NCBI GenBank assembly: GCA_964036665.1 | Contig: OZ038527.1 | Coordinates: forward strand, 12,617,835-12,681,834 | Direction: 5' to 3' | DNA from: Gordius sp. MW1 | Taxonomy: Eukaryota; Nematomorpha; Gordioida; Gordea; Gordiidae | DNA: 64,000 bases | Part shown: positions 26,636-40,560 of the stretch, in pieces | Numbering within the stretch: position 1 is the first letter of the stretch | Layout: every line of letters begins with the position of its first letter | The notes under the pieces: model-generated | Told to the model about the DNA's origin: nothing | Database searches by the model: none | The model's input: the letters and a program-made list of their open reading frames with translations, nothing else | Translations under genes and position numbers: made by a program

Positions 26636-28355
26636 TGATCGCATAGAGCAGTTTTCAAAAATTAAGCACTCACGTTGCGATACAACAAACTAATCGCAAC
26701 AATAAAACGTTGTCTTTTGTCAAAATGATGGCTCTCGCAGCTTAAAACCTCTTTTCGGAAGTCAATCGAGGATAATAGGATTCTCAAATTGGCTTACTTT
26801 TATATATTTTTTCAAGCTCTTTCACATAGAATCGAAAAAAATAAATATTTTTACCTCAAAATTTTTCACATATTTTTCTTTCAACCGTATTCATCCGATG
26901 AAAGTTGTCGTTTTCAGACGTGGTTTCCATGATAAAAAGTAACAATCTATCAGAATCAGAAAACTATTACTTTGAAATCATCATCGCATAGAGCAGTTTT
27001 CAAAAATTAAGCCCTCACGTAGCGATACAACAAACTAATCGCATCAATAAAACGTTTTCTTTTGTCAAAATGATGGCTCTCGCAGCTTAAAACCTCTTTT
27101 CGGAAGTCAATCGAGGATAATAGGATTCTCAAATTGGCTTACTTTTATATATTTTTCCAGCTCTTTCACATAGAATCGAAAAAAATAAATATTTTTACCT
27201 CAAAATTTTTCACATTTTTTTATTCAACCGTATTCATCCGATGAAAGTTGTCGTGTTCAGACGTTGTTTCCATGATAAAAAGTAACAATTTATCAGAATC
27301 AGAAAACTATTACTTTGAAATCATTAACGCATAGAGCAGTTTTCAAAAATTAAGCCCTCACGTTGCGATACAACAAACTAATCGCAACAATAAAAGGTTG
27401 TCTTTTGTCAAAATGATGGTTCTCGCAGCTTAAAACCTCTTTTCGGAAGTCAATCGAGGATAATAGGATTCTCAAATTAGCTTACTTTTATATATTTTTT
27501 CAAGCTCTTTCACATAGAATCGAAAAAAATAAATATTTTTACCTCAAAATTTTTCACATGTTTTTCTTTCAACCGTATTCATCCGATGAAAGTTGTCGTT
27601 TTCAGACGTGGTTTCCATGATAAAAAGTAACAATCTATCAGAATCAGAAAACTATTACTTTGAAATCATCATCGCATAGAGCAGTTTTCAAAAATTAAGC
27701 CCTCACGTAGCGATACAACAAACTAATCGCATCAATAAAACGTTTTCTTTTGTCAAAATGATGGCTCTCGCAGCTTAAAACCTCTTTTCGGAAGTCAATC
27801 GAGGATAATAGGATTCTCAAATTGGCTTACTTTTATATATTTTTCCAGCTCTTTCACATAGAATCGAAAAAAATAAATATTTTTACCTCAAAATTTTTCA
27901 CATTTTTTTATTCAACCGTATTCATCCGATGAAAGTTGTCGTGTTCAGACGTTGTTTCCATGATAAAAAGTAAAAATTTATCAGAATCAGAAAACTATTA
28001 CTTTGAAATCATGATCGCATAGAGCAGTTTTCAAAAATTAAGCACTCACGTTGCGATACAACAAACTAATCGCAACAATAAAACGTTGTCTTTTGTCAAA
28101 ATGATAGTTCTCGCAGCTTAATACCTCCTTTCGGAAGTCAATCGAGGATAATAGGATTCTCAAATTGGCTTACTTTTATATATTTTTTCAAGCTCTTTCA
28201 CATAGAATCGAAAAAAATAAATATTTTTACCACAAAATTTTTCACATATTTTTCTTTCAACCGTATTCATCCGATGAAAGTTGTCGTTTTCAGACGTGGT
28301 TTCCATGATAAAAAGTAACAATTTATCAGAATAAGAAAACTATTAATTTGAAATC
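26635..28355 (+). repeat. 5-monomer HOR of 1,721 bp, copy 1
   Basis: The marker TTTTTCCAGCTC at 27,157 and 27,845 recurs at 28,878 and 29,566, exactly 1,721 bp later. The match starts after GATATCATGATCGC (26,631; GAAATCATG in copy 2) and I saw no difference inside. The unit also contains CACATGTTTTTC, CGTAGCGAT with CGCATCAATAAAACG, and TTAATACCTCC monomers. The two CCAGCTC monomers inside it are 688 bp apart. Confidence 0.9.
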
Positions 28356-30170
28356 ATGATCGCATAGAGCAGTTTTCAAAAATTAAGCACTCACGTTGCG
28401 ATACAACAAACTAATCGCAACAATAAAACGTTGTCTTTTGTCAAAATGATGGCTCTCGCAGCTTAAAACCTCTTTTCGGAAGTCAATCGAGGATAATAGG
28501 ATTCTCAAATTGGCTTACTTTTATATATTTTTTCAAGCTCTTTCACATAGAATCGAAAAAAATAAATATTTTTACCTCAAAATTTTTCACATATTTTTCT
28601 TTCAACCGTATTCATCCGATGAAAGTTGTCGTTTTCAGACGTGGTTTCCATGATAAAAAGTAACAATCTATCAGAATCAGAAAACTATTACTTTGAAATC
28701 ATCATCGCATAGAGCAGTTTTCAAAAATTAAGCCCTCACGTAGCGATACAACAAACTAATCGCATCAATAAAACGTTTTCTTTTGTCAAAATGATGGCTC
28801 TCGCAGCTTAAAACCTCTTTTCGGAAGTCAATCGAGGATAATAGGATTCTCAAATTGGCTTACTTTTATATATTTTTCCAGCTCTTTCACATAGAATCGA
28901 AAAAAATAAATATTTTTACCTCAAAATTTTTCACATTTTTTTATTCAACCGTATTCATCCGATGAAAGTTGTCGTGTTCAGACGTTGTTTCCATGATAAA
29001 AAGTAACAATTTATCAGAATCAGAAAACTATTACTTTGAAATCATTAACGCATAGAGCAGTTTTCAAAAATTAAGCCCTCACGTTGCGATACAACAAACT
29101 AATCGCAACAATAAAAGGTTGTCTTTTGTCAAAATGATGGTTCTCGCAGCTTAAAACCTCTTTTCGGAAGTCAATCGAGGATAATAGGATTCTCAAATTA
29201 GCTTACTTTTATATATTTTTTCAAGCTCTTTCACATAGAATCGAAAAAAATAAATATTTTTACCTCAAAATTTTTCACATGTTTTTCTTTCAACCGTATT
29301 CATCCGATGAAAGTTGTCGTTTTCAGACGTGGTTTCCATGATAAAAAGTAACAATCTATCAGAATCAGAAAACTATTACTTTGAAATCATCATCGCATAG
29401 AGCAGTTTTCAAAAATTAAGCCCTCACGTAGCGATACAACAAACTAATCGCATCAATAAAACGTTTTCTTTTGTCAAAATGATGGCTCTCGCAGCTTAAA
29501 ACCTCTTTTCGGAAGTCAATCGAGGATAATAGGATTCTCAAATTGGCTTACTTTTATATATTTTTCCAGCTCTTTCACATAGAATCGAAAAAAATAAATA
29601 TTTTTACCTCAAAATTTTTCACATTTTTTTATTCAACCGTATTCATCCGATGAAAGTTGTCGTGTTCAGACGTTGTTTCCATGATAAAAAGTAAAAATTT
29701 ATCAGAATCAGAAAACTATTACTTTGAAATCATGATCGCATAGAGCAGTTTTCAAAAATTAAGCACTCACGTTGCGATACAACAAACTAATCGCAACAAT
29801 AAAACGTTGTCTTTTGTCAAAATGATAGTTCTCGCAGCTTAATACCTCCTTTCGGAAGTCAATCGAGGATAATAGGATTCTCAAATTGGCTTACTTTTAT
29901 ATATTTTTTCAAGCTCTTTCACATAGAATCGAAAAAAATAAATATTTTTACCACAAAATTTTTCACATATTTTTCTTTCAACCGTATTCATCCGATGAAA
30001 GTTGTCGTTTTCAGACGTGGTTTCCATGATAAAAAGTAACAATTTATCAGAATAAGAAAACTATTAATTTGAAATCATGATCGCATAGAGCAGTTTTCAA
30101 AAATTAAGCACTCACGTTGCGATACAACAAACTAATCGCAACAATAAAACGTTGTCTTTTGTCAAAATGA
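28356..30170 (+). repeat. 5-monomer HOR of 1,721 bp, copy 2
   Basis: This is a tandem copy of the preceding unit, slightly more than full length. The match ends where copy 1 continues with GATGGCTCTCGC (about 28,447) and this copy with GATAGTTCTCGC (about 30,168). Confidence 0.9.
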
Positions 30171-32380
30171 TAGTTCTCGCAGCTTAAAACCTCTTTTCGG
30201 AAGTCAATCGAGGATAATAGGATTCTCAAATTGGCTTACTTTTATATATTTTTTCAAGCTCTTTCACATAGAATCGAAAAAAATAAATATTATTACCTCA
30301 AAATATTTCACATTTTTTTATTCAACCGTATTCATGCGATGAAAGTTGTCGTTTTCAGACGTTGTTTCCATGATAAAAAGTAACAATTTATAAGAATCAG
30401 AAAACTATTACTTTGAAATCATCATCGCATAGAGCAGTTGTCAAAAATTAAGCCCTCACGTTGCGATACAACAAACTAATCGCAACAATAAAACGTTGTC
30501 TTTTATCAAAATGATAGTTCTCGCAGCTTAAAACCTCTTTTCGGAAGTCAATCGAGGATAATAGGATTCTCAAATTGGCTTACTTTTATATATTTTTTCA
30601 ACCTCTTTCACATAGAATCGAAAAAAATAAATATTTTTACCTCAAAATTTTTCACCTTTTTTTATTCAACCGTATTCATCCGATGTAAGTTGTCGTGTTC
30701 AGACGTTGTTTCCATGATAAAAATTAACAATTTATCAGAATCAGAAAGCTATTACTTTGAAATCATGATCGCATAGAGCAGTTTTCAAAAATTAAGCACT
30801 CATGTTGCGATACAACAAACTAATCGCAACAATAAAACGTTGTCTTTTGTCAAAATGATAGTTCGCGCAGCTTAAAACCTCTTTTCGGAACTCAATCGAG
30901 GATAATAGGATTCTCAAATTGGCTTAATTTTATATATTTTTCAAGCTCTTTCACGTAGAATCGAAAAAAATAAATATTTTTACCTCAAAATTTTTCACAT
31001 TTTTTTATTCAACCGTATTCATCCGATGAAAGTTGTCGTGTTCAGACGTTGTTTCCATGATAAAAAGTAACAATTTATCAGAATCAGAAAGCTATTACTT
31101 TGAAATCATGATCGCATAGAGCAGTTTTTAAAAATTAAGCACTCTTGCGATACAACAAACTAATCGCAACAATAAAACGTTGTCTTTTGTCAAAATGATA
31201 GTTCGCGCAGCTTAAAACCTCTTTTCGGAAGTCAATCGAGGATAATAGGATTCTCAAATTGGCTTAATTTTATATATTTTTTCAAGCTCTTTCACGTAGA
31301 ATCGAAAAAAATAAATATTTTACCTCAAAATTTACCCATTTTTTTCTTTCAACTCTATTCATCCGATGAAAGTTGTCGTTTTCAGACGTGGTTTCCATGA
31401 TAAAAAGTAACAATTTATCAGAATAAGAAAACTATTAATTTGAAATCATGATCGCATAGAGCAGTTTCCAAAAATTAAGCACTCACGTTGCGATACAACA
31501 AACTAATCGCAACAATAAGACGTTGTCTTTTGTCAAAATGATGGCTCTCGCAGCTTAAAACCTCTTTTCGGAAGTCAATCGAGGATAATAGGATTCTCAA
31601 ATTGGCTTACTTTTATATATTTTTTCAAGCTCTTTCACATAGAATCGAAAAAATAAATATTACTACATCAAAATATTTCACATTTTTTTATTCAACCGTA
31701 TTCATGCGATGAAAGTTGTCGTTTTCAGACGTTGTTTCCATGATAAAAAGTAACAATTTATCAGAATCAGAAAACTATTACTTTGAAATCATCATCGCAT
31801 AGAGCAGTTTTCAAAAATTAAGCCCTCACGTTGCGATACAACAAACTAATCGCAACAATAAAACGTTGTCTTTTGTCAAAATGATAGTTCTCGCAGCTTA
31901 AAACCTCTTTTCGGAAGTCAATCGAGGATAATAGGATTCTCAAATTGGCTTACTTTTATATATTTTTTCAAGTTCTTTCACATAGAATCGAAAAAAATAA
32001 ATATTTTTACCTCAAAATTTTTCACATTTTTTTATTCAACCGTATTCATCCGATGAAAGTTGTCGTGTTCAGACGTTGTTTCCATGATAAAAAGTAACAA
32101 TTTATCAGAATCAGAAAGCTATTACTTTGAAATCATGATCGCATAGAGCAGTTTTCAAAAATTAAGCACTCACGTTGCGATACAACAAACTAATCGCAAC
32201 AATAAAACGTTGTCTTTTGTCAAAATGATAGTTCGCGCAGCTTAAAACCTCTTTTCGGAAGTCAATCGAGGATAATAGGATTCTCAAATTGGCTTAATTT
32301 TATATATTTTTTCAAGCTCTTTCACATAGAATCGAAAAAAATAAATATTTTTACCTCAAAATTTTTCACATTTTTTTATT
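30170..32380 (+). repeat. Mosaic monomers without a clear local HOR
   Basis: This stretch holds about six monomers with private changes: ATTATTACC near 30,290, CAGTTGTCAAAAATT near 30,434, CACCTTTTTTT near 30,653, GATGTAAGTTG near 30,682, CACTCTTGCGAT near 31,140 (CACGT lost its ACG) and TTTACCCATTTT near 31,331. The part from about 31,460 to 32,250 resembles 43,130-43,920 (offset 11,670 bp, 34 monomers), including the CAGTTTCCAAAAATT and ACTACATCAAAAT markers, but has GATGAAAG where the right copy has GAAGAAAG. Confidence 0.75.
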
Positions 32381-35300
32381 CAACCCTATTCATCCGATGA
32401 AAGTTGTCGTTTTCAGACGTGGTTTCCATGATAAAAAGTAACAATTTATTAGAATAAGAAAACTATTAATTTGAAATCATGATCGCATAGAGCAGTTTTC
32501 AAAAATTAAGGCCTCACGTTGCGATACAACAAACTAATCGCAACAATAAAACGTTGTCTTTTGTCAAAATGATAGTTCTCGCAGCTTAAAACCTCTTTTC
32601 GGAAGTCAATCGAGGATAATAGGATTCTCAAATTGGCTTAATTTTATATATTTTTTCAAGCTCTTTCACGTAGAATCGAAAAAAATAAATATTTTACCTC
32701 AAAATTTTTCACATTTTTTTCTTTCAACTCTATTCATCCGATGAAAGTTGTCGTTTTCAGACGTGGTTTCCATGATAAAAAGTAACAATTTATCAGAATA
32801 AGAAAACTATTAATTTGAAATCATGATCGCATAGAGCAGTTTTCAAAAATTAAGCCCTCACGTTGCGATACAACAAACTAATCGCAACAATAAAACGTTT
32901 TCTTTTGTCAAAATGATAGTTCTCTTAAAACCTCTTTTCGGAAGTCAATCGAGGATAATAGGATTCTCAAATTGGCTTACTTTTATATATTTTTTCAAGC
33001 TCTTTCACATAGAATCGAAAAAAATAAATATTACTACCTCAAAATATTTCACATTTTTTTATTCAACCGTATTCATGCGATGAAAGTTGTCGTTTTCAGA
33101 CGTTGTTTCCATGATAAAAAGCAACAATTTATCAGAATCAGAAAACTATTACTTTGAAATCATCATTGCATAGAGCAGTTTTCAAAAATTAAGCCCTCAC
33201 GTTGCGATACAACAAACTAATCGCAACAATAAAACGTTTTCTTTTGTCAAAATGATAGTTCGCGCAGCTTAAAACCTCTTTTCGGAAGTCAATCGAGGAT
33301 AATAGGATTCTCAAATTGGCTTACTTTTATATATTTTTTCAAGCTCTTTCACATAGTATCAAAAAAAATAAATATTTTTACCTCAAAAATTTTCACATTT
33401 TTTTATTCAACCCTATTTATCCGATGAAAGTTGTCGTTTCAGACGTGGTTTCCATGATAAAAAGTAACAATTTATTAGAATAAGAAAACTATTAATTTGA
33501 AATCATGATCGCATAGAGCAGTTTTCAAAAATTAAGCACTCACGTTGCGATACAACAAACTAATCGCAACAATAAAACGTTGTCTTTTGTCAAAATGATG
33601 GCTCTCGCAGCTTAAAACCTCTTTTCGGAAGTCAATCGAGGATAATAGGATTCTCAAATTGGCTTACTTTTATATATTTTTTCAAGCTCTTTTACGTAGA
33701 ATCGAAAAAAATAAATATTACTACCTCAAAATATTTCACATTTTTTTATTCAACCCTATTCATCCGATGAAAGTTGTCGTTTCAGACGTGGTTTCCATGA
33801 TAAAAAGTAACAATTTATTAGAATAAGAAAACTATTAATTTGAAATCATGATCGCATAGAGCAGTTTTCAAAAATTAAGCACTCACGTTGCGATACAACA
33901 AACTAATCGCAACAATAAAACGTTGTCTTTTGTCAAAATGATGGCTCTCGCAGCTTAAAACCTCTTTTCGGAAGTCAATCGAGGATAATAGGATTCTCAA
34001 ATTGGCTTACTTTTATATATTTTTTTAAGCTCTTTCACATAGAATCGAAAAAAATAAATATTACTACCTCAAAATATTTCACATTTTTTTATTCAACCGT
34101 ATTCATGCGATGAAAGTTGTCGTTTTCAGACGTTGTTTCCATGATAAAAAGTAACAATTTATCAGAATCAGAAAACTATTACTTTGAAATCATCATCGCA
34201 TAGAGCAGTTTTCAAAAATTAAGCCCTCACGTTGCGATACAACAAACTAATCGCAACAATAAAACGTTTTCTTTTGTCAAAATGATAGTTCGCGCAGCTT
34301 AAAACCTTTTTTCGGAAGTCAATCGAGGATAATAGGATTCTCAAATTGGCCTACTTTTATATATTTTTTTAAGCTCTTTCACATAGAATCGAAAAAAATA
34401 AATATTACTACCTCAAAATATTTCACATTTTTTTATTCAACCGTATTCATGCGATGAAAAGGGTCGTTTTCAGACGTTGTTTCCATGATAAAAAGCAACA
34501 ATTTATCAGAATCAGAAAACTATTACTTTGAAATCATCATCGCATAGAGCAGTTTTCAAAAATTAAGCCCTCACGTTGCGATACAACAAACTAATCGCAA
34601 CAATAAAATGTTGTCTTTTGTCAAAATGATAGTTATCGCAGCTTAAAACCTCTTTTCGGAAGTCAATCGAGGATAATAGGATTCTCAAATTGGTTTAATT
34701 TCATATATTTTTTCAAGCTCTTTCACGTAGAATCGAAAAAAATAAATATTTTACCTCTAAATTTAACACATTTTTTTCTTTCAACTCTATTCATCCGATG
34801 AAAGTTGTCGTTTTCAGACGTGGTTTCCATGATAAAAAGTAACAATTTATCAGAATAAGAAAACTATTAATTTGAAATCATGATCGCATAGAGCAGTTTT
34901 CAAAAATTAAGCACTCACGTTGCGATACAACAAACTAATCGCAACAATAAAACGTTGTCTTTTGTCAAAATGATGGCTCTCGCAGCTTAAAATCTCTTTT
35001 CGGAAGTCAATCGAGGATAATAGGATTCTCAAATTGGCTTAATTTTATATATTTTTTCAAGCTCTTTCACATAGAATCGAAAAAAATAAATATTACTACC
35101 TCAAAATATTTCACATTTTTTTATTCAACCCTATTCATCCGATGAAAGTTGTCGTTTTCAGACGTGGTTTCCATGATAAAAAGTAACAATTTATTAGAAT
35201 AAGAAAACTATTAATTTGAAATCATGATCGCATAGAGCAGTTTTCAAAAATTAAGGCCTCACGTTGCGATACAACAAACTAATCGCAACAATAAAACGTT

Positions 35301-36500
35301 GTCTTTTGTCAAAATGATAGTTCTCGCAGCTTAAAACCTCTTTTCGGAAGTCAATCGAGGATAATAGGATTCTCAAATTGGCTTAATTTTATATATTTTT
35401 TCAAGCTCTTTCACGTAGAATCGAAAAAAATAAATATTTTACCTCAAAATTTTTCACATTTTTTTCTTTCAACTCTATTCATCCGATGAAAGTTGTCGTT
35501 TTCAGACGTGGTTTCCATGATAAAAAGTAACAATTTATCAGAATCAGAAAACTATTAATTTGAAATCATGATCGCATAGAGCAGTTTTCAAAAATTAAGC
35601 CCTCACGTTGCGATACAACAAACTAATCGCAACAATAAAACGTTTTCTTTTGTCAAAATGATAGTTCGCGCAGCTTAAAACCTTTTTTCGGAAGTCAATC
35701 GAGGATAATAGGATTCTCAAATTGGCCTACTTTTATATATTTTTTTAAGCTCTTTCACATAGAATCGAAAAAAATAAATATTACTACCTCAAAATATTTC
35801 ACATTTTTTTATTCAACCGTATTCATGCGATGAAAAGGGTCGTTTTCAGACGTTGTTTCCATGATAAAAAGCAACAATTTATCAGAATCAGAAAACTATT
35901 ACTTTGAAATCATCATCGCATAGAGCAGTTTTCAAAAATTAAGCCCTCACGTTGCGATACAACAAACTAATCGCAACAATAAAATGTTGTCTTTTGTCAA
36001 AATGATAGTTATCGCAGCTTAAAACCTCTTTTCGGAAGTCAATCGAGGATAATAGGATTCTCAAATTGGTTTAATTTCATATATTTTTTCAAGCTCTTTC
36101 ACGTAGAATCGAAAAAAATAAATATTTTACCTCTAAATTTAACACATTTTTTTCTTTCAACTCTATTCATCCGATGAAAGTTGTCGTTTTCAGACGTGGT
36201 TTCCATGATAAAAAGTAACAATTTATCAGAATAAGAAAACTATTAATTTGAAATCATGATCGCATAGAGCAGTTTTCAAAAATTAAGCACTCACGTTGCG
36301 ATACAACAAACTAATCGCAACAATAAAACGTTGTCTTTTGTCAAAATGATGGCTCTCGCAGCTTAAAATCTCTTTTCGGAAGTCAATCGAGGATAATAGG
36401 ATTCTCAAATTGGCTTAATTTTATATATTTTTTCAAGCTCTTTCACATAGAATCGAAAAAAATAAATATTACTACCTCAAAATATTTCACATTTTTTTAT
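32380..36500 (+). repeat. 12-monomer HOR of 4,121 bp, copy 1
   Basis: AAGGCCTCACG at 32,511 recurs at 36,632. GTTCTCTTAAAACC (an 8-bp loss in the CTCGCAGCTTAAAA block) at about 32,919 recurs at 37,040. AAAACCTTTTTTCGG and GATGAAAAGGGTCG (34.3-34.5 kb) recur at 38.4-38.6 kb. All are 4,121 bp apart. The left limit is where 32,340 reads ATTTTTACC and 36,461 reads ATTACTACC. Confidence 0.92.
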
Positions 36501-36916
36501 TCAACCCTATTCATCCGATGAAAGTTGTCGTTTTCAGACGTGGTTTCCATGATAAAAAGTAACAATTTATTAGAATAAGAAAACTATTAATTTGAAATCA
36601 TGATCGCATAGAGCAGTTTTCAAAAATTAAGGCCTCACGTTGCGATACAACAAACTAATCGCAACAATAAAACGTTGTCTTTTGTCAAAATGATAGTTCT
36701 CGCAGCTTAAAACCTCTTTTCGGAAGTCAATCGAGGATAATAGGATTCTCAAATTGGCTTAATTTTATATATTTTTTCAAGCTCTTTCACGTAGAATCGA
36801 AAAAAATAAATATTTTACCTCAAAATTTTTCACATTTTTTTCTTTCAACTCTATTCATCCGATGAAAGTTGTCGTTTTCAGACGTGGTTTCCATGATAAA
36901 AAGTAACAATTTATCA
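34200..36916 (+). repeat. Nested 4-monomer duplication of 1,376 bp, two copies
   Basis: AAAACCTTTTTTCGG lies at about 34,300 and 35,676, and AAGGCCTCACG at 35,256 and 36,632, both 1,376 bp apart. Copy one is about 34,200-35,575 and copy two about 35,576-36,916. The right limit is CAGAATCAG (35,540) against CAGAATAAG (36,916). The 4,121-bp copy 2 contains the block once (single AAAACCTTTTTTCGG at 38,421). Confidence 0.88.
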
Positions 36917-39310
36917 GAATAAGAAAACTATTAATTTGAAATCATGATCGCATAGAGCAGTTTTCAAAAATTAAGCCCTCACGTTGCGATACAACAAACT
37001 AATCGCAACAATAAAACGTTTTCTTTTGTCAAAATGATAGTTCTCTTAAAACCTCTTTTCGGAAGTCAATCGAGGATAATAGGATTCTCAAATTGGCTTA
37101 CTTTTATATATTTTTTCAAGCTCTTTCACATAGAATCGAAAAAAATAAATATTACTACCTCAAAATATTTCACATTTTTTTATTCAACCGTATTCATGCG
37201 ATGAAAGTTGTCGTTTTCAGACGTTGTTTCCATGATAAAAAGCAACAATTTATCAGAATCAGAAAACTATTACTTTGAAATCATCATTGCATAGAGCAGT
37301 TTTCAAAAATTAAGCCCTCACGTTGCGATACAACAAACTAATCGCAACAATAAAACGTTTTCTTTTGTCAAAATGATAGTTCGCGCAGCTTAAAACCTCT
37401 TTTCGGAAGTCAATCGAGGATAATAGGATTCTCAAATTGGCTTACTTTTATATATTTTTTCAAGCTCTTTCACATAGTATCAAAAAAAATAAATATTTTT
37501 ACCTCAAAAATTTTCACATTTTTTTATTCAACCCTATTTATCCGATGAAAGTTGTCGTTTCAGACGTGGTTTCCATGATAAAAAGTAACAATTTATTAGA
37601 ATAAGAAAACTATTAATTTGAAATCATGATCGCATAGAGCAGTTTTCAAAAATTAAGCACTCACGTTGCGATACAACAAACTAATCGCAACAATAAAACG
37701 TTGTCTTTTGTCAAAATGATGGCTCTCGCAGCTTAAAACCTCTTTTCGGAAGTCAATCGAGGATAATAGGATTCTCAAATTGGCTTACTTTTATATATTT
37801 TTTCAAGCTCTTTTACGTAGAATCGAAAAAAATAAATATTACTACCTCAAAATATTTCACATTTTTTTATTCAACCCTATTCATCCGATGAAAGTTGTCG
37901 TTTCAGACGTGGTTTCCATGATAAAAAGTAACAATTTATTAGAATAAGAAAACTATTAATTTGAAATCATGATCGCATAGAGCAGTTTTCAAAAATTAAG
38001 CACTCACGTTGCGATACAACAAACTAATCGCAACAATAAAACGTTGTCTTTTGTCAAAATGATGGCTCTCGCAGCTTAAAACCTCTTTTCGGAAGTCAAT
38101 CGAGGATAATAGGATTCTCAAATTGGCTTACTTTTATATATTTTTTTAAGCTCTTTCACATAGAATCGAAAAAAATAAATATTACTACCTCAAAATATTT
38201 CACATTTTTTTATTCAACCGTATTCATGCGATGAAAGTTGTCGTTTTCAGACGTTGTTTCCATGATAAAAAGTAACAATTTATCAGAATCAGAAAACTAT
38301 TACTTTGAAATCATCATCGCATAGAGCAGTTTTCAAAAATTAAGCCCTCACGTTGCGATACAACAAACTAATCGCAACAATAAAACGTTTTCTTTTGTCA
38401 AAATGATAGTTCGCGCAGCTTAAAACCTTTTTTCGGAAGTCAATCGAGGATAATAGGATTCTCAAATTGGCCTACTTTTATATATTTTTTTAAGCTCTTT
38501 CACATAGAATCGAAAAAAATAAATATTACTACCTCAAAATATTTCACATTTTTTTATTCAACCGTATTCATGCGATGAAAAGGGTCGTTTTCAGACGTTG
38601 TTTCCATGATAAAAAGCAACAATTTATCAGAATCAGAAAACTATTACTTTGAAATCATCATCGCATAGAGCAGTTTTCAAAAATTAAGCCCTCACGTTGC
38701 GATACAACAAACTAATCGCAACAATAAAATGTTGTCTTTTGTCAAAATGATAGTTATCGCAGCTTAAAACCTCTTTTCGGAAGTCAATCGAGGATAATAG
38801 GATTCTCAAATTGGTTTAATTTCATATATTTTTTCAAGCTCTTTCACGTAGAATCGAAAAAAATAAATATTTTACCTCTAAATTTAACACATTTTTTTCT
38901 TTCAACTCTATTCATCCGATGAAAGTTGTCGTTTTCAGACGTGGTTTCCATGATAAAAAGTAACAATTTATCAGAATAAGAAAACTATTAATTTGAAATC
39001 ATGATCGCATAGAGCAGTTTTCAAAAATTAAGCACTCACGTTGCGATACAACAAACTAATCGCAACAATAAAACGTTGTCTTTTGTCAAAATGATGGCTC
39101 TCGCAGCTTAAAATCTCTTTTCGGAAGTCAATCGAGGATAATAGGATTCTCAAATTGGCTTAATTTTATATATTTTTTCAAGCTCTTTCACATAGAATCG
39201 AAAAAAATAAATATTACTACCTCAAAATATTTCACATTTTTTTATTCAACCCTATTCATCCGATGAAAGTTGTCGTTTTCAGACGTGGTTTCCATGATAA
39301 AAAGTAACAA
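36501..39310 (+). repeat. 12-monomer HOR of 4,121 bp, copy 2 (partial, ~8 monomers)
   Basis: The copy continues until about 39,310, where copy 1 has TTTATTAGAATAAG (35,191) and this copy has TTTATCAGAATCAG. I saw no clear substitutions in the matching part, so this duplication is recent. Confidence 0.9.
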
Positions 39311-40560
39311 TTTATCAGAATCAGAAAACTATTAATTTGAAATCATGATCGCATAGAGCAGTTTTCAAAAATTAAGCACTCACGTTGCGATACAACAAAC
39401 TAATCGCAACAATAAAACGTTGTCTTTTGTCAAAATGATGGCTCTCGCAGCTTAAAACCTCATTTCGGAAGTCAATCGAGGATAATAGGATTCTCAAATT
39501 GGCTTACTTTTATATATTTTTTCAAGTTCTTTTACGTAGAATCGAAAAAAATAAATATTTTACCTCAAAATTTAACACATTTTTTTCTTTCAACTCTATT
39601 CATCCGATGAAAGTTGTCGTTTTCAGACGTGGTTTCCATGATAAAAAGTAACAATTTATCAGAATAAGAAAACTATTAATTTGAAATCATGATCGCATAG
39701 AGCAGTTTTCAAAAATTAAGCACTCACGTTGCGATACAACAAACTAATCGCAACAATAAAACGTTGTCTTTTGTCAAAATGATGGCTCTCGCAGCTTAAA
39801 ACCTCTTTTCGGAAGTCAATCGAGGATAATAGGATTCTCAAATTGGCTTACTTTTATATATTTTTTCAAGCTCTTTCACATAGAATCGAAAAAAATAAAT
39901 ATTACTACATCAAAATATTTCACATTTTTTTATTCAACCTTATTCATGCGATGAAAGTTGTCGTTTTCAGACGTTGTTTCCATGATAAAAAGTAAAAATT
40001 TATCAGAATCAGAAAACTATTACTTTGAAATCATCATCGCATAGAGCAGTTTTCAAAAATTAAGCCCTCACGTAAAGATACAACAAACTAATCGCAACAA
40101 TAAAACGTTTTCTTTTGTCAAAATGATAGTTCGCGCAGCTTAAAACCTCTTTTCGGAAGTCAATCGAGGATAATAGGATTCTCAAATTGGCTTACTTTTA
40201 TATATTTTTTCAAGCTCTTTCACATAGAATCAAAAAAAAATAAATATTTTTACCTCAAAATTTTTCACATTTTTTTATTCAACCCTATTCATCCGATGAA
40301 AGTTGTCGTTTTCAGACGTGGTTTCCATGATAAAAAGTAACAATTTATCAGAATCAGAAAACTATTACTTTGAAATCATCATCGCATAGAGCAGTTTTCA
40401 AAAATTAAGCCCTCACGTTGCGATACAACAAACTAATCGCAACAATAAAACGTTTTCTTTTGTCAAAATGATAGTTCGCGCAGCTTAAAACCTCTTTTCG
40501 GAAGTCAATCGAGGATAATAGGATTCTCAAATTGGCTTACTTTTATATATTTTTTCAAGC
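39310..40560 (+). repeat. Mosaic monomers
   Basis: This stretch holds about four monomers of the right-hand family. Private variants are CCTCATTTCGG near 39,459, AAGTTCTTTTACG near 39,526, CAACCTTATTC near 39,936 and CGTAAAGATAC near 40,072. No gene or other element is present. Confidence 0.75.
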
